From NCBI RefSeq assembly GCF_021029445.1, contig NZ_CP072610.1:4092001-4156000 (forward strand): a DNA stretch of 64,000 nucleotides. Direction: 5' to 3'. The stretch's first letter is position 1. Each line of letters begins with the position of its first letter. A model generated the notes under the pieces. It worked only from the letters and a program-made list of their open reading frames with translations, did no database searches and was not told where the DNA came from. This DNA is from Pseudomonas wenzhouensis. Lineage in GTDB: Bacteria; Pseudomonadota; Gammaproteobacteria; Pseudomonadales; Pseudomonadaceae. This document shows, piece by piece, positions 17,974 to 26,782 of this stretch. A program made the translations under genes and the position numbers.

Positions 17974-20511
17974 TCACTTTCTTGGTTTGGCGCGCGCAGT
18001 GGGTTCGGCAATCAAGGGATCATCCGGCCAGTAATGCTTGGGATAGCGGCCTTTCAAATCCTTCTTCACCTCGGCGTAGGTATTGGCCCAGAAGCTGGCC
18101 AGATCCTGGGTCACCTGCACCGGGCGGCGGGCCGGTGACAGCAAATGCAGCTTGAGGCCGAGGCGTCCGCCGGCGATGCGCGGTGTGGCGGCCAGACCGA
18201 ACAGCTCCTGCAGGCGCACGGCGAGCACCGGCGGGTTTTCCGTGTAGTCGATGGCGATGCGCGAGCCGGACGGCACGTTCAGTGCGCGCGGCGCCAGCTC
18301 GTCGAGGCGTTGCGGCAGCGGCCAGGGCAGCAGCGTCTGCAGGATCGCCGGCAAGTCGAGATTGGCGAAATGACTGAGCCGGTTGACCTTGCCCAGGAAG
18401 GGCGTCAGCCAGTGTTCGAGGCTGGCCAGCAGCGCAGCATCGGACAAGTCCTGCCAGTCGCTCTGTCCCTGCTGTTGCAAATCCAGCTCGCGCAGCAGCG
18501 CCACGCGCGCCTGCCACTGACGCAGTTCGGACGTCCAGGGCAGCAATTGCAACCCCTTGCGCCGCACCAGACCGACCAGCGCCCGACAGCGGCTGTCTTC
18601 ATCCAGGGTAGCCAACGCCTGGCGCTCGAGCAGCAACTCGCCGACTTTGCGCTGGCGCTCGGCGCGCAGCACGCCTTCGCGCTCGTCCCAGTCGAGCACC
18701 TCCACAGCCTGTACCTGCTCGGCCAGCTCACGCTCGAACAGTGCCGGGTCAAGATCGGCGGCGAGATAGATGCGTTCCTCGCGCTGGCCCTGACGGCTGC
18801 CCAGGTCGGCCACCACCAGCCATTCGTGCTTCATCAGCGCATCACTTTCAGCAAACTGCGCGGCGCGGCCATTGGCCAGGCGGTAGTCGGCACCACCAGC
18901 GCGGCGCTGCTGGGCGATGCGATCCGGGTAGGCGAAGGCCAGCAGGCCGCCGAGCCAGCGCGGATGTTCGCGGTCGCTCACCGCCTGAGTGATCGGCCGA
19001 TGCCTGATCAACCCATGAAACTGTTTCGCCAGTTGCCGCGCACGCTGCACGCCGCCTTGGGCCGAGCGAGTGGCGCGGCTTTCGCCACTGAGCAGGGCCA
19101 GGCGACCCTGCAGATCCGCGCCGCCGCCGCGCAGAATGTCGCGCTCGGCCAGCAGCGCCGCCAGGTCGCAGGCCAGCGTACCGAGGCCCAGCGTCTGGCC
19201 GCGCAACAGCAAATGGGCGATGCGTGGATGGCTGGGCAGTTCGGCCATGGCCTGGCCGTGGGCATTGAGCGCGCCACACTCGTCCAGCGCGCCGAGGCGG
19301 CCGAGCAGATCCAACGCCTGGGCATAGGCCGCTGACGGTGGCACATCGAGCCAGCTCAGCTCCTGCGGCGTCACGCCCCAGCGCAGCAGTTGCAGGGCCA
19401 GGCCGGCGAGGTCGGCCTGCAGGATTTCCGCACTGGAATAGGCGCTGAGCTGTTCGTGCTGCGCCTGCGACCACAAGCGATAGCAGACGCCCGGCTCCAG
19501 GCGTCCGGCACGACCGGCACGCTGGGTGGCGGACGCACGGGAGATACGCTGAGTGTCGAGGCGGGTCATGCCGCTGGCCGGATCGAAGCGCGGCACCCGT
19601 GCCAGGCCGGCATCGATGACCACGCGCACACCGTCGATGGTCAGGCTGGTCTCGGCGATATTGGTCGCCAGCACCACCTTGCGTTTGCCTGCTGGGGCCG
19701 GCTCGATGGCCGCACGCTGGGCAGCCAGGTCCAGTTCGCCGTGCAGCGGGCAGACCAGCACATCCGGCCGATTGCCGAGCGCCTCCTGCAACTGCTCGGC
19801 CACCCGGCGAATCTCGGCCTGGCCCGGCAGGAATACCAGCAGGCTGCCGGATTCATCAGCCAACGCCTGCTGCACCGTCTGCAATACACGCGGCTCGACC
19901 CACTCACCCGCCTGGAACGGCGCGCCCCAGCGGATATCCACCGGGAACATGCGCCCCTCGCTGCGCAGCACCGGCGCCTCGCCCAGCAGCGCGGCCAGGC
20001 GCTCGCCTTCGAGGGTGGCGGACATCAGCAGCACCTTGAGCGGCGCCTCGCCACTGTCTGCGCCGCGGAACATGGCGCGGCCATTGAGCGTCAGCGCCAG
20101 GGCCAGGTCGGCATCCAGGCTGCGCTCATGAAATTCATCGAAGATCACCAGGCCAACGCCGTCCAGCGCCGGGTCGTCCTGCAGGCGGCGGGCGAGAATG
20201 CCTTCGGTGACCACCTCGATGCGCGTGTTCGGCCCGACCTTGCTGTCCAGGCGAATGCGGTAGCCGACCGTCTCGCCGACCCGTTCACCCAGTTCGCTGG
20301 CCAGGCGCTCGGCGGCAGCACGAGCGGCCAATCGGCGTGGTTCGAGCATGAGGATCTTCTGCCCGGCCAGCCAGGGCGCATCCAGCAGTGCCAGCGGTAC
20401 GCGGGTGGTCTTGCCGGCGCCGGGCGGCGCCTCCAGCACGACTTCGTGACGGGCGGACAAGGCATCGCGCAGGGCGGGCAGCAGCGAATCGATCGGCAGG
20501 GTATTCATCAT
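17974..20511 (-). CDS. hrpB: ATP-dependent helicase HrpB
   Basis: 845 residues, the usual HrpB size. The DEAH-type motor has EAPPGAGKTTRVPL (Walker A), DEFHERS (motif II), SATL (III), and QRAGRAGR (VI), followed by the HA2 and HrpB_C regions ending in SPARRPVQVTQDLASFWANTYAEVKKDLKGRYPKH, a family signature cited here in parts. It is an RNA/DNA helicase of poorly known role. The TlpA-like gene follows after 8 bases. Confidence 0.93.
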   Translation of the reverse strand: MMNTLPIDSLLPALRDALSARHEVVLEAPPGAGKTTRVPLALLDAPWLAGQKILMLEPRRLAARAAAERLASELGERVGETVGYRIRLDSKVGPNTRIEVVTEGILARRLQDDPALDGVGLVIFDEFHERSLDADLALALTLNGRAMFRGADSGEAPLKVLLMSATLEGERLAALLGEAPVLRSEGRMFPVDIRWGAPFQAGEWVEPRVLQTVQQALADESGSLLVFLPGQAEIRRVAEQLQEALGNRPDVLVCPLHGELDLAAQRAAIEPAPAGKRKVVLATNIAETSLTIDGVRVVIDAGLARVPRFDPASGMTRLDTQRISRASATQRAGRAGRLEPGVCYRLWSQAQHEQLSAYSSAEILQADLAGLALQLLRWGVTPQELSWLDVPPSAAYAQALDLLGRLGALDECGALNAHGQAMAELPSHPRIAHLLLRGQTLGLGTLACDLAALLAERDILRGGGADLQGRLALLSGESRATRSAQGGVQRARQLAKQFHGLIRHRPITQAVSDREHPRWLGGLLAFAYPDRIAQQRRAGGADYRLANGRAAQFAESDALMKHEWLVVADLGSRQGQREERIYLAADLDPALFERELAEQVQAVEVLDWDEREGVLRAERQRKVGELLLERQALATLDEDSRCRALVGLVRRKGLQLLPWTSELRQWQARVALLRELDLQQQGQSDWQDLSDAALLASLEHWLTPFLGKVNRLSHFANLDLPAILQTLLPWPLPQRLDELAPRALNVPSGSRIAIDYTENPPVLAVRLQELFGLAATPRIAGGRLGLKLHLLSPARRPVQVTQDLASFWANTYAEVKKDLKGRYPKHYWPDDPLIAEPTARAKPRK

Positions 20512-20636
20512 TTCTCCACAGCAGGCTGGCGATTATAACGGCGAACCGCCTGCCAACTTGCTGGTCTGAAACAGCGCGCTGCAGTTTTGCAATCATCGCC
20601 TTGCTATAGTTGCGCCACGTTTTTATGGAGGTGCTC

Positions 20637-21056
20637 ATGCGCACGAAATCCCGCGTTATCGCCGGCGTTGTCGCCGCAACCCTGCTCACTCAACTGACGG
20701 CCTGCGGCTCGATTTTCTACCCGGATCGTCGTGGCCAGATCGAAGGCAAGATCGACCCGGTGATCGCCGGCGCCAACGCCATCGGCATCCTGTTCTACGT
20801 GATTCCGGGCCTGATCGCCTTTGCCGTGGACTTCGCCACCGGCGCCATCTACCTGCCTGAAGGCAAGACCGCTCAGGTCGATCCGCAACAGCTCAAGCAA
20901 CTGATCGGCGCCGACGGCAAGGTCGACCAGTACGCGCTGAAAACGCTGATCGAGACCAGCACTGGGCATCAACTGCCGCTCGACGATCCGCGTCTGATCC
21001 AGCACAGCGGCAGCGCCGAGCAACTGGCCGCCTACGGCCTGCGCCCGGCTGCCTGA
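20637..21056 (+). CDS. Small putative lipoprotein
   Basis: 139 residues. A lipoprotein signal ends LLTQLTAC, with Cys about 20, followed by GSIFYPDRRGQIEGKIDPVI. A hydrophobic stretch (ANAIGILFYVIPGLIAFAVDFATGAIYLP) suggests a second membrane contact. The C-terminal third is soluble. No function is known to me. ATG 20637 is chosen because GGAGG lies 5 bases upstream. A CDF transporter gene starts 4 bases after the stop, so the two form an operon. Confidence 0.75.
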   Translation: MRTKSRVIAGVVAATLLTQLTACGSIFYPDRRGQIEGKIDPVIAGANAIGILFYVIPGLIAFAVDFATGAIYLPEGKTAQVDPQQLKQLIGADGKVDQYALKTLIETSTGHQLPLDDPRLIQHSGSAEQLAAYGLRPAA

Positions 21057-21059
21057 CCC

Positions 21060-21941
21060 ATGCACACACCCCAGCACGCCAGGCTGATGCGCCTGGCCAC
21101 CCGGTCAGCGCTGACCGTAGCGCTGACCCTGGTACTGGCCAAGGCCATTGCCTGGTGGCTGAGCGGGTCGGTCAGCCTGCTGGCGGGTCTCACCGATTCG
21201 CTGCTCGACAGCGCCGCCTCGCTGATCAATCTGATCGCCGTGCATTTCGCCCTGCGCCCGGCCGACGAAGATCACCGCTACGGCCATGGCAAGGCTGAAG
21301 CACTGGCGGGGCTCGGCCAGGCGCTGTTCATCGGCATCAGTGCCGTGCTCATCGGCGTGCAAGGCGTCGAGCGTCTGCAGTCGCCACAGCCGCTGGCAGC
21401 AGAAGGTATCGGCATCGTGGTGATGCTGCTGTCGCTGGCGCTGACCGTCGCTCTGCTGGCGTTCCAGCGCAAGGTAGTGCGGGAAACCGGCTCCACGGCC
21501 ATCCATGCCGATTCGCTGCACTATCGCTCCGATATCCTACTCAACAGCAGCATCCTGCTTGCCCTGCTGCTGACCCGCTTCGGCTGGTTGCAGATGGATG
21601 CGCTGTTCGCCATCGGCATCGCCTTCTACATCTTCTGGAGCGCCCTGAGCATCGTGCGCGGCGCAATTGGCGTGCTGATGGACGAGGAACTGCCCGGCGA
21701 AACCACCCAGCACATGTACGCGCTGGCCACAGCCGTACCGGGCGTGCTTGGCGCCCACGACCTGCGTACGCGCATCTCCGGCACGCGCTGGTTCGTCCAG
21801 CTGCATCTGGAACTGCCGGGCGAGATGAGCCTGTCGCAGGCCCACGCCCATTGCGTCGCCGTGGAGAAGGCCATCCACGCGCACTATCCACGTGCCGAGG
21901 TACTGGTACACGCCGACCCGCAGGAAGTGATCCAGCACTGA
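21060..21941 (+). CDS. fieF: Cation diffusion facilitator exporter, FieF/YiiP type
   Basis: 293 residues with six membrane segments and a cytosolic C-terminal domain. The metal site is visible as D-x-x-x-D in LTDSLLDSAAS (TM2) and H-x-x-x-D in HADSLHYRSD (TM5), the DD-HD set that handles Zn2+ and Fe2+. HRYGHGKAEALAG is a family marker. It should exchange metal for protons to lower cytosolic Zn/Fe. It follows the small lipoprotein gene by 3 bases and is ended by the terminator at 22113. Confidence 0.88.
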   Translation: MHTPQHARLMRLATRSALTVALTLVLAKAIAWWLSGSVSLLAGLTDSLLDSAASLINLIAVHFALRPADEDHRYGHGKAEALAGLGQALFIGISAVLIGVQGVERLQSPQPLAAEGIGIVVMLLSLALTVALLAFQRKVVRETGSTAIHADSLHYRSDILLNSSILLALLLTRFGWLQMDALFAIGIAFYIFWSALSIVRGAIGVLMDEELPGETTQHMYALATAVPGVLGAHDLRTRISGTRWFVQLHLELPGEMSLSQAHAHCVAVEKAIHAHYPRAEVLVHADPQEVIQH

Positions 21942-22040
21942 GCGCTGCCTTGATCAAGAAAGCCCAGCCATGCTTGCAGCCGTCGCCTACGTTTTTAGAG
22001 GCGCCCTAACGGGTCATGCCGATCAAATAAGGCTTGTCAC

Positions 22041-22114
22041 TGTAAGAGCGAATTTATTCGCAATTTTGTTCGGGCATGAAGCCAAACTCTATCGCGAATA
22101 AATTCGCTCCTACA
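22041..22114. repeat. REPIN with GAGCGAATTTATTCGC arms
   Basis: Outer arms TGTAAGAGCGAATTTATTCG and CGAATAAATTCGCTCCTACA face each other across about 32 bases. This is a separate REP family from the GTAGCCCGG one. Confidence 0.8.
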
Positions 22115-22135
22115 GCCCCCTAACGGGGCTTTTTC
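22113..22135 (+). terminator. Rho-independent terminator after the CDF gene
   Basis: AGCCCC/GGGGCT stem with a short CTAAC centre and then TTTTT. It sits between the CDF exporter and the convergent zeta-like gene. Confidence 0.75.
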
Positions 22136-22138
22136 ACT

Positions 22139-22882
22139 TCAAGCGCTTGGCGTAGTCACCCGCTCAACGTAGGCAGTGAAGAACCATTCAGGAATCTCTT
22201 CGGTTCGGTACTCCAGAGATGTGCCATCGGTGATCTCGGCCAACCAAACGGACTCGTCTGCAGAGTTGTCGAAAATGTAGGCACGATTCGAGGCAGCTAC
22301 AGCAGATGGCAGCAGAGCCAGTGTCTTGTGATAGCGCTTGATGATCTTGTCAGTGTCGACATCATGGCCATCTTCTTCGACCCTGATGGCCACCCGGTTG
22401 ATGTTGATCTTCGGATCTTCAGTGGCGACGAAATACAGGTAGGTTCGGTAGCCACGCTGCTGAGCCTCGCGCATAAACTCGACCTTGCTCTCGTGAGACA
22501 TCACGGTTTCAAAAGTGAACGATTTCTTCTGTTCAAGCAGCCGTTGCCTGATGAAGTCTGCAAGCACCGACGCATGATAGGAATTGATGTTCGCAATCTT
22601 GCGGAAATCTACCCGCCCCTGATCCATCACCAAGAGTCGAGACTCTGCCAAGAGCCCTTCCTTGACGGTGAGGTGGTGCCGTTCAAAGAACGCTTGAAGA
22701 GCCTCAGTAGTCGAAACGATACCGTATGCAGAGAGATCGACGAAGCCAGTTTCTCTGGCGGCCTTCTCGATCTCGTCGGCGTTGACGTAAATGTTGATCA
22801 ATGCGACTGGAATGAGCGCCTTGATGGTGCTTTTGCCTGACCCATTCGGGCCTGCGAATACGCGAAGTCTAGGAGTTTCCAC
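22139..22882 (-). CDS. Zeta-toxin-like P-loop kinase (COG4185 type)
   Basis: 247 residues from a GTG start. FAGPNGSGKST (about 9-19) is the Walker A motif. YVNADEIEKAARE (Asp about 36) and FETVMSHESK (about 120) match the zeta-toxin and UDP-sugar-kinase-like group. Zeta toxins phosphorylate UDP-N-acetylglucosamine and block wall synthesis, but many COG4185 proteins are untested. GC content is clearly lower than in neighbouring genes, suggesting transfer. It lies 11 bases downstream of a small Lys-rich gene at 22894-23145, in the order antitoxin-then-toxin. Function as a toxin is inference. Confidence 0.75.
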   Translation of the reverse strand: METPRLRVFAGPNGSGKSTIKALIPVALINIYVNADEIEKAARETGFVDLSAYGIVSTTEALQAFFERHHLTVKEGLLAESRLLVMDQGRVDFRKIANINSYHASVLADFIRQRLLEQKKSFTFETVMSHESKVEFMREAQQRGYRTYLYFVATEDPKININRVAIRVEEDGHDVDTDKIIKRYHKTLALLPSAVAASNRAYIFDNSADESVWLAEITDGTSLEYRTEEIPEWFFTAYVERVTTPSA

Positions 22883-22893
22883 CGGCGAAAGGC

Positions 22894-23145
22894 CTAGCCC
22901 ATGCGCTGCACGGTGACAACTTGCCCTACGGTGACTTTCCGACGCGGCTTGACCTTGCCGACGACTCGGACGCTGCCATCGGCGCTAGTTTCAACTAGAT
23001 CCTGGCCCTGAACGCCCATTACGGCCATGCCTGTGGAAAGGGCACGGAAATGCGCGGATCGGGTTGCACTGACCGCGACGCCTGGGATCATGTTCTCCAG
23101 CTTCGCAATTTCCTTCTCACTGAGGGCTTTCTTCTTCGCCGGCAT
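22894..23145 (-). CDS. Small Lys/Arg-rich protein, candidate antitoxin partner of the zeta-like gene
   Basis: 83 residues (MPAKKKALSEKEIAKLENMI... ending KVKPRRKVTVGQVVTVQRMG). No catalytic motif is seen. The basic ends and its position directly before the zeta-like gene suggest a partner or antitoxin. It does not resemble the classical epsilon antitoxin in any way I can see. Longer in-frame starts exist at 23157 and 23244; ATG 23145 is preferred, as it follows GGAGACGTGT. Confidence 0.65.
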   Translation of the reverse strand: MPAKKKALSEKEIAKLENMIPGVAVSATRSAHFRALSTGMAVMGVQGQDLVETSADGSVRVVGKVKPRRKVTVGQVVTVQRMG

Positions 23146-23269
23146 ACACGTCTCCATAGACCTATCAGGGGCAGGAACAGTCGCTGGCTCATAATAGCGC
23201 TCCCTAGGCGTCTTCAAAAGGTTTCCTGCCATGGTAGCTAGCATGTGATAGCACTTCAGGTAAGAGCCA

Positions 23270-23490
23270 CTGAGAAGAGATAAAAAGAAAAGGGGCCTTG
23301 CGGCCCCCTCGGGAAATCTGTCCGGTGCTGGCGATGCTGTCGCCGCTTTCGTCGCCCGCCTGGTTGGGCAGTGCGGACCCGGGTGCCGAGGCGATCCGGT
23401 AAGGATCGTCGGCGCCGGCTCACCTGGTTGGGCGAGGCCGGTAGGACTTGTCGTCCGGGCCGTGAAACTGAGATAAAGCTTACGCCTGGC
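23270..23490 (-). ncRNA. Candidate small RNA upstream of and divergent from the Lrp-family gene
   Basis: On the minus strand a GC-rich stretch of about 200 bases ends in a strong terminator: GGGGCCGCAAGGCCCC, then TTTTCTTTTT at about 23299-23275. The stretch holds two CCCAACCAGG copies and two (T)CCT(T)ACCGG copies, a two-unit repeat that could fold. No coding sequence is convincing; the open frame here is arginine-rich and unlike known proteins. The 5' end is not defined and an AT-rich promoter zone lies near 23500-23550. The 449-base gap between the antitoxin-like gene and the Lrp gene otherwise holds only this promoter zone. Confidence 0.5.
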
Positions 23491-23502
23491 ACGCCGAAAT
23501 AA

Positions 23503-23575
23503 GATTGCTAATATTGCTTACAAATTTACCAATTGCGCAATTAACACCCAAAGTAGCACTATTTAGCGCAATTCA
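23503..23575. promoter_or_regulatory. AT-rich divergent control region with palindromes
   Basis: This segment contains ATTGCTAATATTGC, the perfect palindrome AATTGCGCAATT at 23532-23543, and a further GCGCAATT near 23566. Its base composition is far from the GC-rich surroundings. It is the natural promoter zone of the Lrp-family gene and possibly an autoregulatory site. Confidence 0.5.
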
Positions 23576-23594
23576 ATCTTTAGCCGGTTAGAAA

Positions 23595-24074
23595 ATGGAC
23601 AAACTCGACCGTTACGACCTGAATATTCTTGCCGAATTGCAGCGCAACGCTGCCCTGTCCAATCAGGAGCTGGCCGAACGCATCGGCCTGTCACCCTCGC
23701 CCTGCTCGCGTCGCGTCAAGCAACTGGAAGACGACGGCTATATCACCGGCCAGGTGGCCCTGCTGGATCGCAAGAAGCTCGGCCTGAGCCTGACCGCCTA
23801 CGTGCTGATCGGTATGGACCGGCACACGCCCGAGCGTTTCGAGCACTTTCAGGACGAGATCCGCAAGTGCCCCGAAGTGCTGGAGTGCTGCCTGGTAACC
23901 GGGATGGATGCCGACTACCAGCTCAAGGTGGTGGTGCCGGATATGGATCATTACCAGAAGCTGCTACTCGGCACCCTGACGCGCATCGACGGGGTTTCCA
24001 GCGTGCGTTCGAGCTTCGTGCTGCAGCAGATTCTGTCCAGCACGCAGTTGCCCTTGCAGCATCTGCGCGACTGA
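23595..24074 (+). CDS. Lrp/AsnC-family transcriptional regulator
   Basis: 159 residues. The N-terminal helix-turn-helix is LDRYDLNILAELQRNAALSNQELAERIGLSPSP (shown only as a landmark at residues 3-35), followed by CSRRVKQLEDDGYI. The C-terminal RAM domain has VLECCLVTGMDADYQLKVV and the ending GVSSVRSSFVLQQI. It should bind an amino acid and control amino acid metabolism genes, often including its own. No target operon is adjacent, and the upstream divergent transcript is the candidate small RNA. The ligand is unknown. Confidence 0.88.
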   Translation: MDKLDRYDLNILAELQRNAALSNQELAERIGLSPSPCSRRVKQLEDDGYITGQVALLDRKKLGLSLTAYVLIGMDRHTPERFEHFQDEIRKCPEVLECCLVTGMDADYQLKVVVPDMDHYQKLLLGTLTRIDGVSSVRSSFVLQQILSSTQLPLQHLRD

Positions 24075-24164
24075 AAGTCGCAGGGTGAACCCGATCATGC
24101 CGCGCACCAGGCCGGGGCGCGTATAATTTTCGCCCTGCGTTTTCCCTGCGAATCACGAGGTACC

Positions 24165-24383
24165 ATGGAAACCGAACAATTCGAAGCCCTGATGATGTAC
24201 GTCCTGGTGGGCGGCCTGATGCTGTTCATGTTCTTCATCATCTGGGATCTGGCGAAGAAGTCCAAGGCCGGTCGCCTCGGCACCGCCATCCTGTTCCTTG
24301 GCCTGGGGCTGTGCCTGTTCGCCTTCCTGGCCAAGCCAATCATTACCTATATCATCGAGACCGCGCGCGGCATTCACGGCTGA
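24165..24383 (+). CDS. DUF2788-type small membrane protein
   Basis: 72 residues with two membrane segments (about 9-27 and 40-62) separated by LAKKSKAGRLG. It matches the DUF2788 family of small Pseudomonas inner membrane proteins of unknown role. An ACGAGG site precedes ATG 24165. Confidence 0.75.
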   Translation: METEQFEALMMYVLVGGLMLFMFFIIWDLAKKSKAGRLGTAILFLGLGLCLFAFLAKPIITYIIETARGIHG

Positions 24384-24449
24384 CCCGGCCAGCGTAATCG
24401 ATACATGGCCGCTGTATTCGCGGCCTGCTGCCCTTCCAAGGAGTGACAC

Positions 24450-24842
24450 ATGAGCGCCGCCAATACGGTGATGCAGAGCTACGGCCGCTGCTGCGCCAGC
24501 CCGGATTTCTTCGACAGTTTCTACCGCCACTTCCTCGCCAGCTCGCCGCTGATTCGCGAGAAGTTCGTCGACACCGACATGAGTGCGCAGAAACAGCTGT
24601 TACGCCAGGGCATTCTCAACCTGGTCATGCACGCCCGTGGCATGCCCGATACCAAGCTGCGCGCTCTGGGTGAATCGCACTCGCGCCAGCATCTGGACAT
24701 CCGCCCCGAGCTCTACGACCTGTGGCTCGACGCGCTGCTGCTGACCATCAGCGAACACGACAAGGAGTGCGACGCGGATGTGCGTCAGGCCTGGCGTGAA
24801 GTGCTGAACAAAGGTATCGCCGTGATCAAGGCCGGTTATTGA
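24450..24842 (+). CDS. Globin-family haem protein
   Basis: 130 residues forming a single globin domain (SPDFFDSFYRHFLASSPLIREKF at the front, truncated here as a landmark at 17-39). The His in the LVMHARGMP / LGESHSRQHLDI region can serve as the proximal haem ligand. It has no reductase domain, so it is a single-domain bacterial globin or sensor-like globin, possibly for O2 or NO handling. GGAG precedes the ATG. Confidence 0.75.
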   Translation: MSAANTVMQSYGRCCASPDFFDSFYRHFLASSPLIREKFVDTDMSAQKQLLRQGILNLVMHARGMPDTKLRALGESHSRQHLDIRPELYDLWLDALLLTISEHDKECDADVRQAWREVLNKGIAVIKAGY

Positions 24843-24890
24843 CTCAGGTCATGTTCGCCAGGGCCGCCCCCTGCGACAAAACGCCTGATC

Positions 24891-25511
24891 TCAATCCAGC
24901 CTGGCCGGCACCTCGCGCCACTGCCCCGGCGGCAAGCCATCGAGCCGCCAGGGGCCGATGGCCACACGCACCAGACGCAGCGTGGGCAAACCGACGGCGG
25001 CCGTCATGCGCCGCACCTGGCGGTTGCGCCCTTCGCGGATCACCAGCTCCAGCCAGCGCGTGGGCACGCTCTTGCGAAAGCGCACCGGCGGATTTCTATC
25101 CCACAGCTGCGGCTCGTCCAGCAGACGCGCTTCGGCCGGCAGGGTCGGGCCGTCATTGAGCGTCACGCCCGCGCGTAACTGCTGCAATTGTTCCTCGCTC
25201 GGCTCGCCCTCGACCTGCACCCAGTAGGTCTTCGCCAGCTTGTGCCTGGGGTCGGCGATACGCGCCTGCAAGCGGCCGTCGTTGGTCAGCAACAACAGGC
25301 CTTCGCTGTCACGATCCAGGCGCCCGGCCGGGTAGACACCGGGCACATCGACGAAATCCTTGAGCGTCGCGCGGCCCTGCTCGTCATTGAACTGGGTGAG
25401 CACGTCGAACGGTTTGTTCAGCAGTAGCAGGCGCGGCTGCGCAGGTGGCGCCTTGGCCACACGACGCGGGGCTGCGGGACGGCGACTGGCAGGAGGACGA
25501 GGGCGTGACAT
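24891..25511 (-). CDS. rluE: 23S rRNA pseudouridine synthase, RluE type
   Basis: About 206 residues of the RsuA/RluB/E/F group, without the S4 domain and with a basic N-terminal tail ([16 protein letters not shown]). The catalytic Asp is in [17 protein letters not shown]. The C-terminus has [23 protein letters not shown] with the first half a family landmark. RluE modifies U2457 of 23S rRNA in E. coli. ATG 25511 is chosen because the upstream frame to 25580 is unlike the family. Confidence 0.85.
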   Translation of the reverse strand: MSRPRPPASRRPAAPRRVAKAPPAQPRLLLLNKPFDVLTQFNDEQGRATLKDFVDVPGVYPAGRLDRDSEGLLLLTNDGRLQARIADPRHKLAKTYWVQVEGEPSEEQLQQLRAGVTLNDGPTLPAEARLLDEPQLWDRNPPVRFRKSVPTRWLELVIREGRNRQVRRMTAAVGLPTLRLVRVAIGPWRLDGLPPGQWREVPARLD

Positions 25512-25633
25512 GCAACGATCTTCGCTCAGACAGGGCTGCGCAGTGTAACGCACGATAAACGTCACTGATGGTGCTTCCACGCCCGGCCAGAGCGACTAAG
25601 CTGCAGGTTTACCCCTGCATTCAGGAGCCACCG

Positions 25634-26665
25634 ATGAGCAACAACGCCGAACTCGCCACCTTCACCGGCTGGGCCGCCACCACGCCCGGGGCGCCATTGG
25701 AGCGTTTGAGCTACGACCCCGGCCCGCTGGGCGCCGAAGACGTCGAGATCGCCGTGGAATACTGCGGTATCTGCCACTCCGACCAGTCGATGATCGACAA
25801 CGAATGGGGCAACGCCCGTTACCCCTTCATTCCCGGCCATGAAGTGGTTGGCACCATCGTCCGCCTCGGCGAGCAGGCGCGCGGGCTCAAGCTCGGCCAG
25901 CGGGTTGGCATCGGCTGGTACAAGGGCAGCTGCATGCATTGCGGCTCCTGCATGGAAGGCTCGCACCAGCTGTGTCGCTCGGTGAAACCGACCATCGTCG
26001 GCAGCCACGGCGGTTTCGCCGACCGCCTGCGCTCGCACTGGGCCTGGGCCGTACCGCTGCCAGACGGCCTCGACCCAGCCCTGGTCGGCCCGCTGTTCTG
26101 CGCCGGTTCGACGGTGTTCAGCCCGCTGCTGGAATACGACATCAAGCCCACCGACCGCGTCGGCGTGGTCGGCATCGGCGGCCTCGGCCACCTGGCGCTG
26201 CGTTTTCTCAATGCCTGGGGCTGCGAGGTGACGGCCTTCACCTCGTCGCTGAACAAGCAGGACGAAGCCAAACGCCTGGGCGCGCACAATGTCGTGGCCT
26301 CCACCGACAGCGCGGCACTGAAGGCAATAGCCGGCACCCTGGATTTTCTCCTGGTGACCGCCAGCGCCGATCTGGACTGGCAGGGGCTGATCGCCACCCT
26401 GCGCGGCAAGGGCCGCCTGCATTTCGTCGGCATCGTGCCCAGCGCCATCCCGGTGCACGTGTTCAACCTGATCCCGCAGCAAAAGAGCCTGTCCGGCTCG
26501 CCGGTAGGCTCGCCGAAAACCATGGCGACCATGCTCGAGTTCTGCGCGCGGCACCAAATTTTGCCGCAGGTCGAGCACTTCCCCATGAGCCAGGTGAACG
26601 CGGCCATCGATCACCTGCGCAGCGGCAAGGCGCGCTACCGCGTGGTGCTCGACGCCAGCCAATGA
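25634..26665 (+). CDS. Zinc-dependent NADP(H) alcohol/aldehyde dehydrogenase (YahK/CAD type)
   Basis: 343 residues. Catalytic zinc ligands are in CGICHSD and GHEVVG. The structural zinc motif is C-x2-C-x2-C-x7-C in CMHCGSCMEGSHQLC, and the cofactor loop is GIGGLGH at about 180. The layout is that of the cinnamyl-alcohol-dehydrogenase/YahK group, which reduce many aldehydes with NADPH. An AGGAG ribosome site precedes ATG 25634. The insertion sequence begins about 35-45 bases after the stop. Confidence 0.86.
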   Translation: MSNNAELATFTGWAATTPGAPLERLSYDPGPLGAEDVEIAVEYCGICHSDQSMIDNEWGNARYPFIPGHEVVGTIVRLGEQARGLKLGQRVGIGWYKGSCMHCGSCMEGSHQLCRSVKPTIVGSHGGFADRLRSHWAWAVPLPDGLDPALVGPLFCAGSTVFSPLLEYDIKPTDRVGVVGIGGLGHLALRFLNAWGCEVTAFTSSLNKQDEAKRLGAHNVVASTDSAALKAIAGTLDFLLVTASADLDWQGLIATLRGKGRLHFVGIVPSAIPVHVFNLIPQQKSLSGSPVGSPKTMATMLEFCARHQILPQVEHFPMSQVNAAIDHLRSGKARYRVVLDASQ

Positions 26666-26782
26666 CAGCAAGGGCGAAAGCTATCGGCGTCACTTGAGTG
26701 TAATTACATGGACTCGCCCACGCCGAGGCGTCAATGCGCCACGGTGGCAGTCTAAGAAGCCAACGGCAGCGAGGGCGAGTCA

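Noticed and set aside
23256-23492. 78-codon minus-strand frame by the Lrp gene
   Set aside because: Arginine-rich, no known features, and it runs through the terminator; a small RNA explains the region better.
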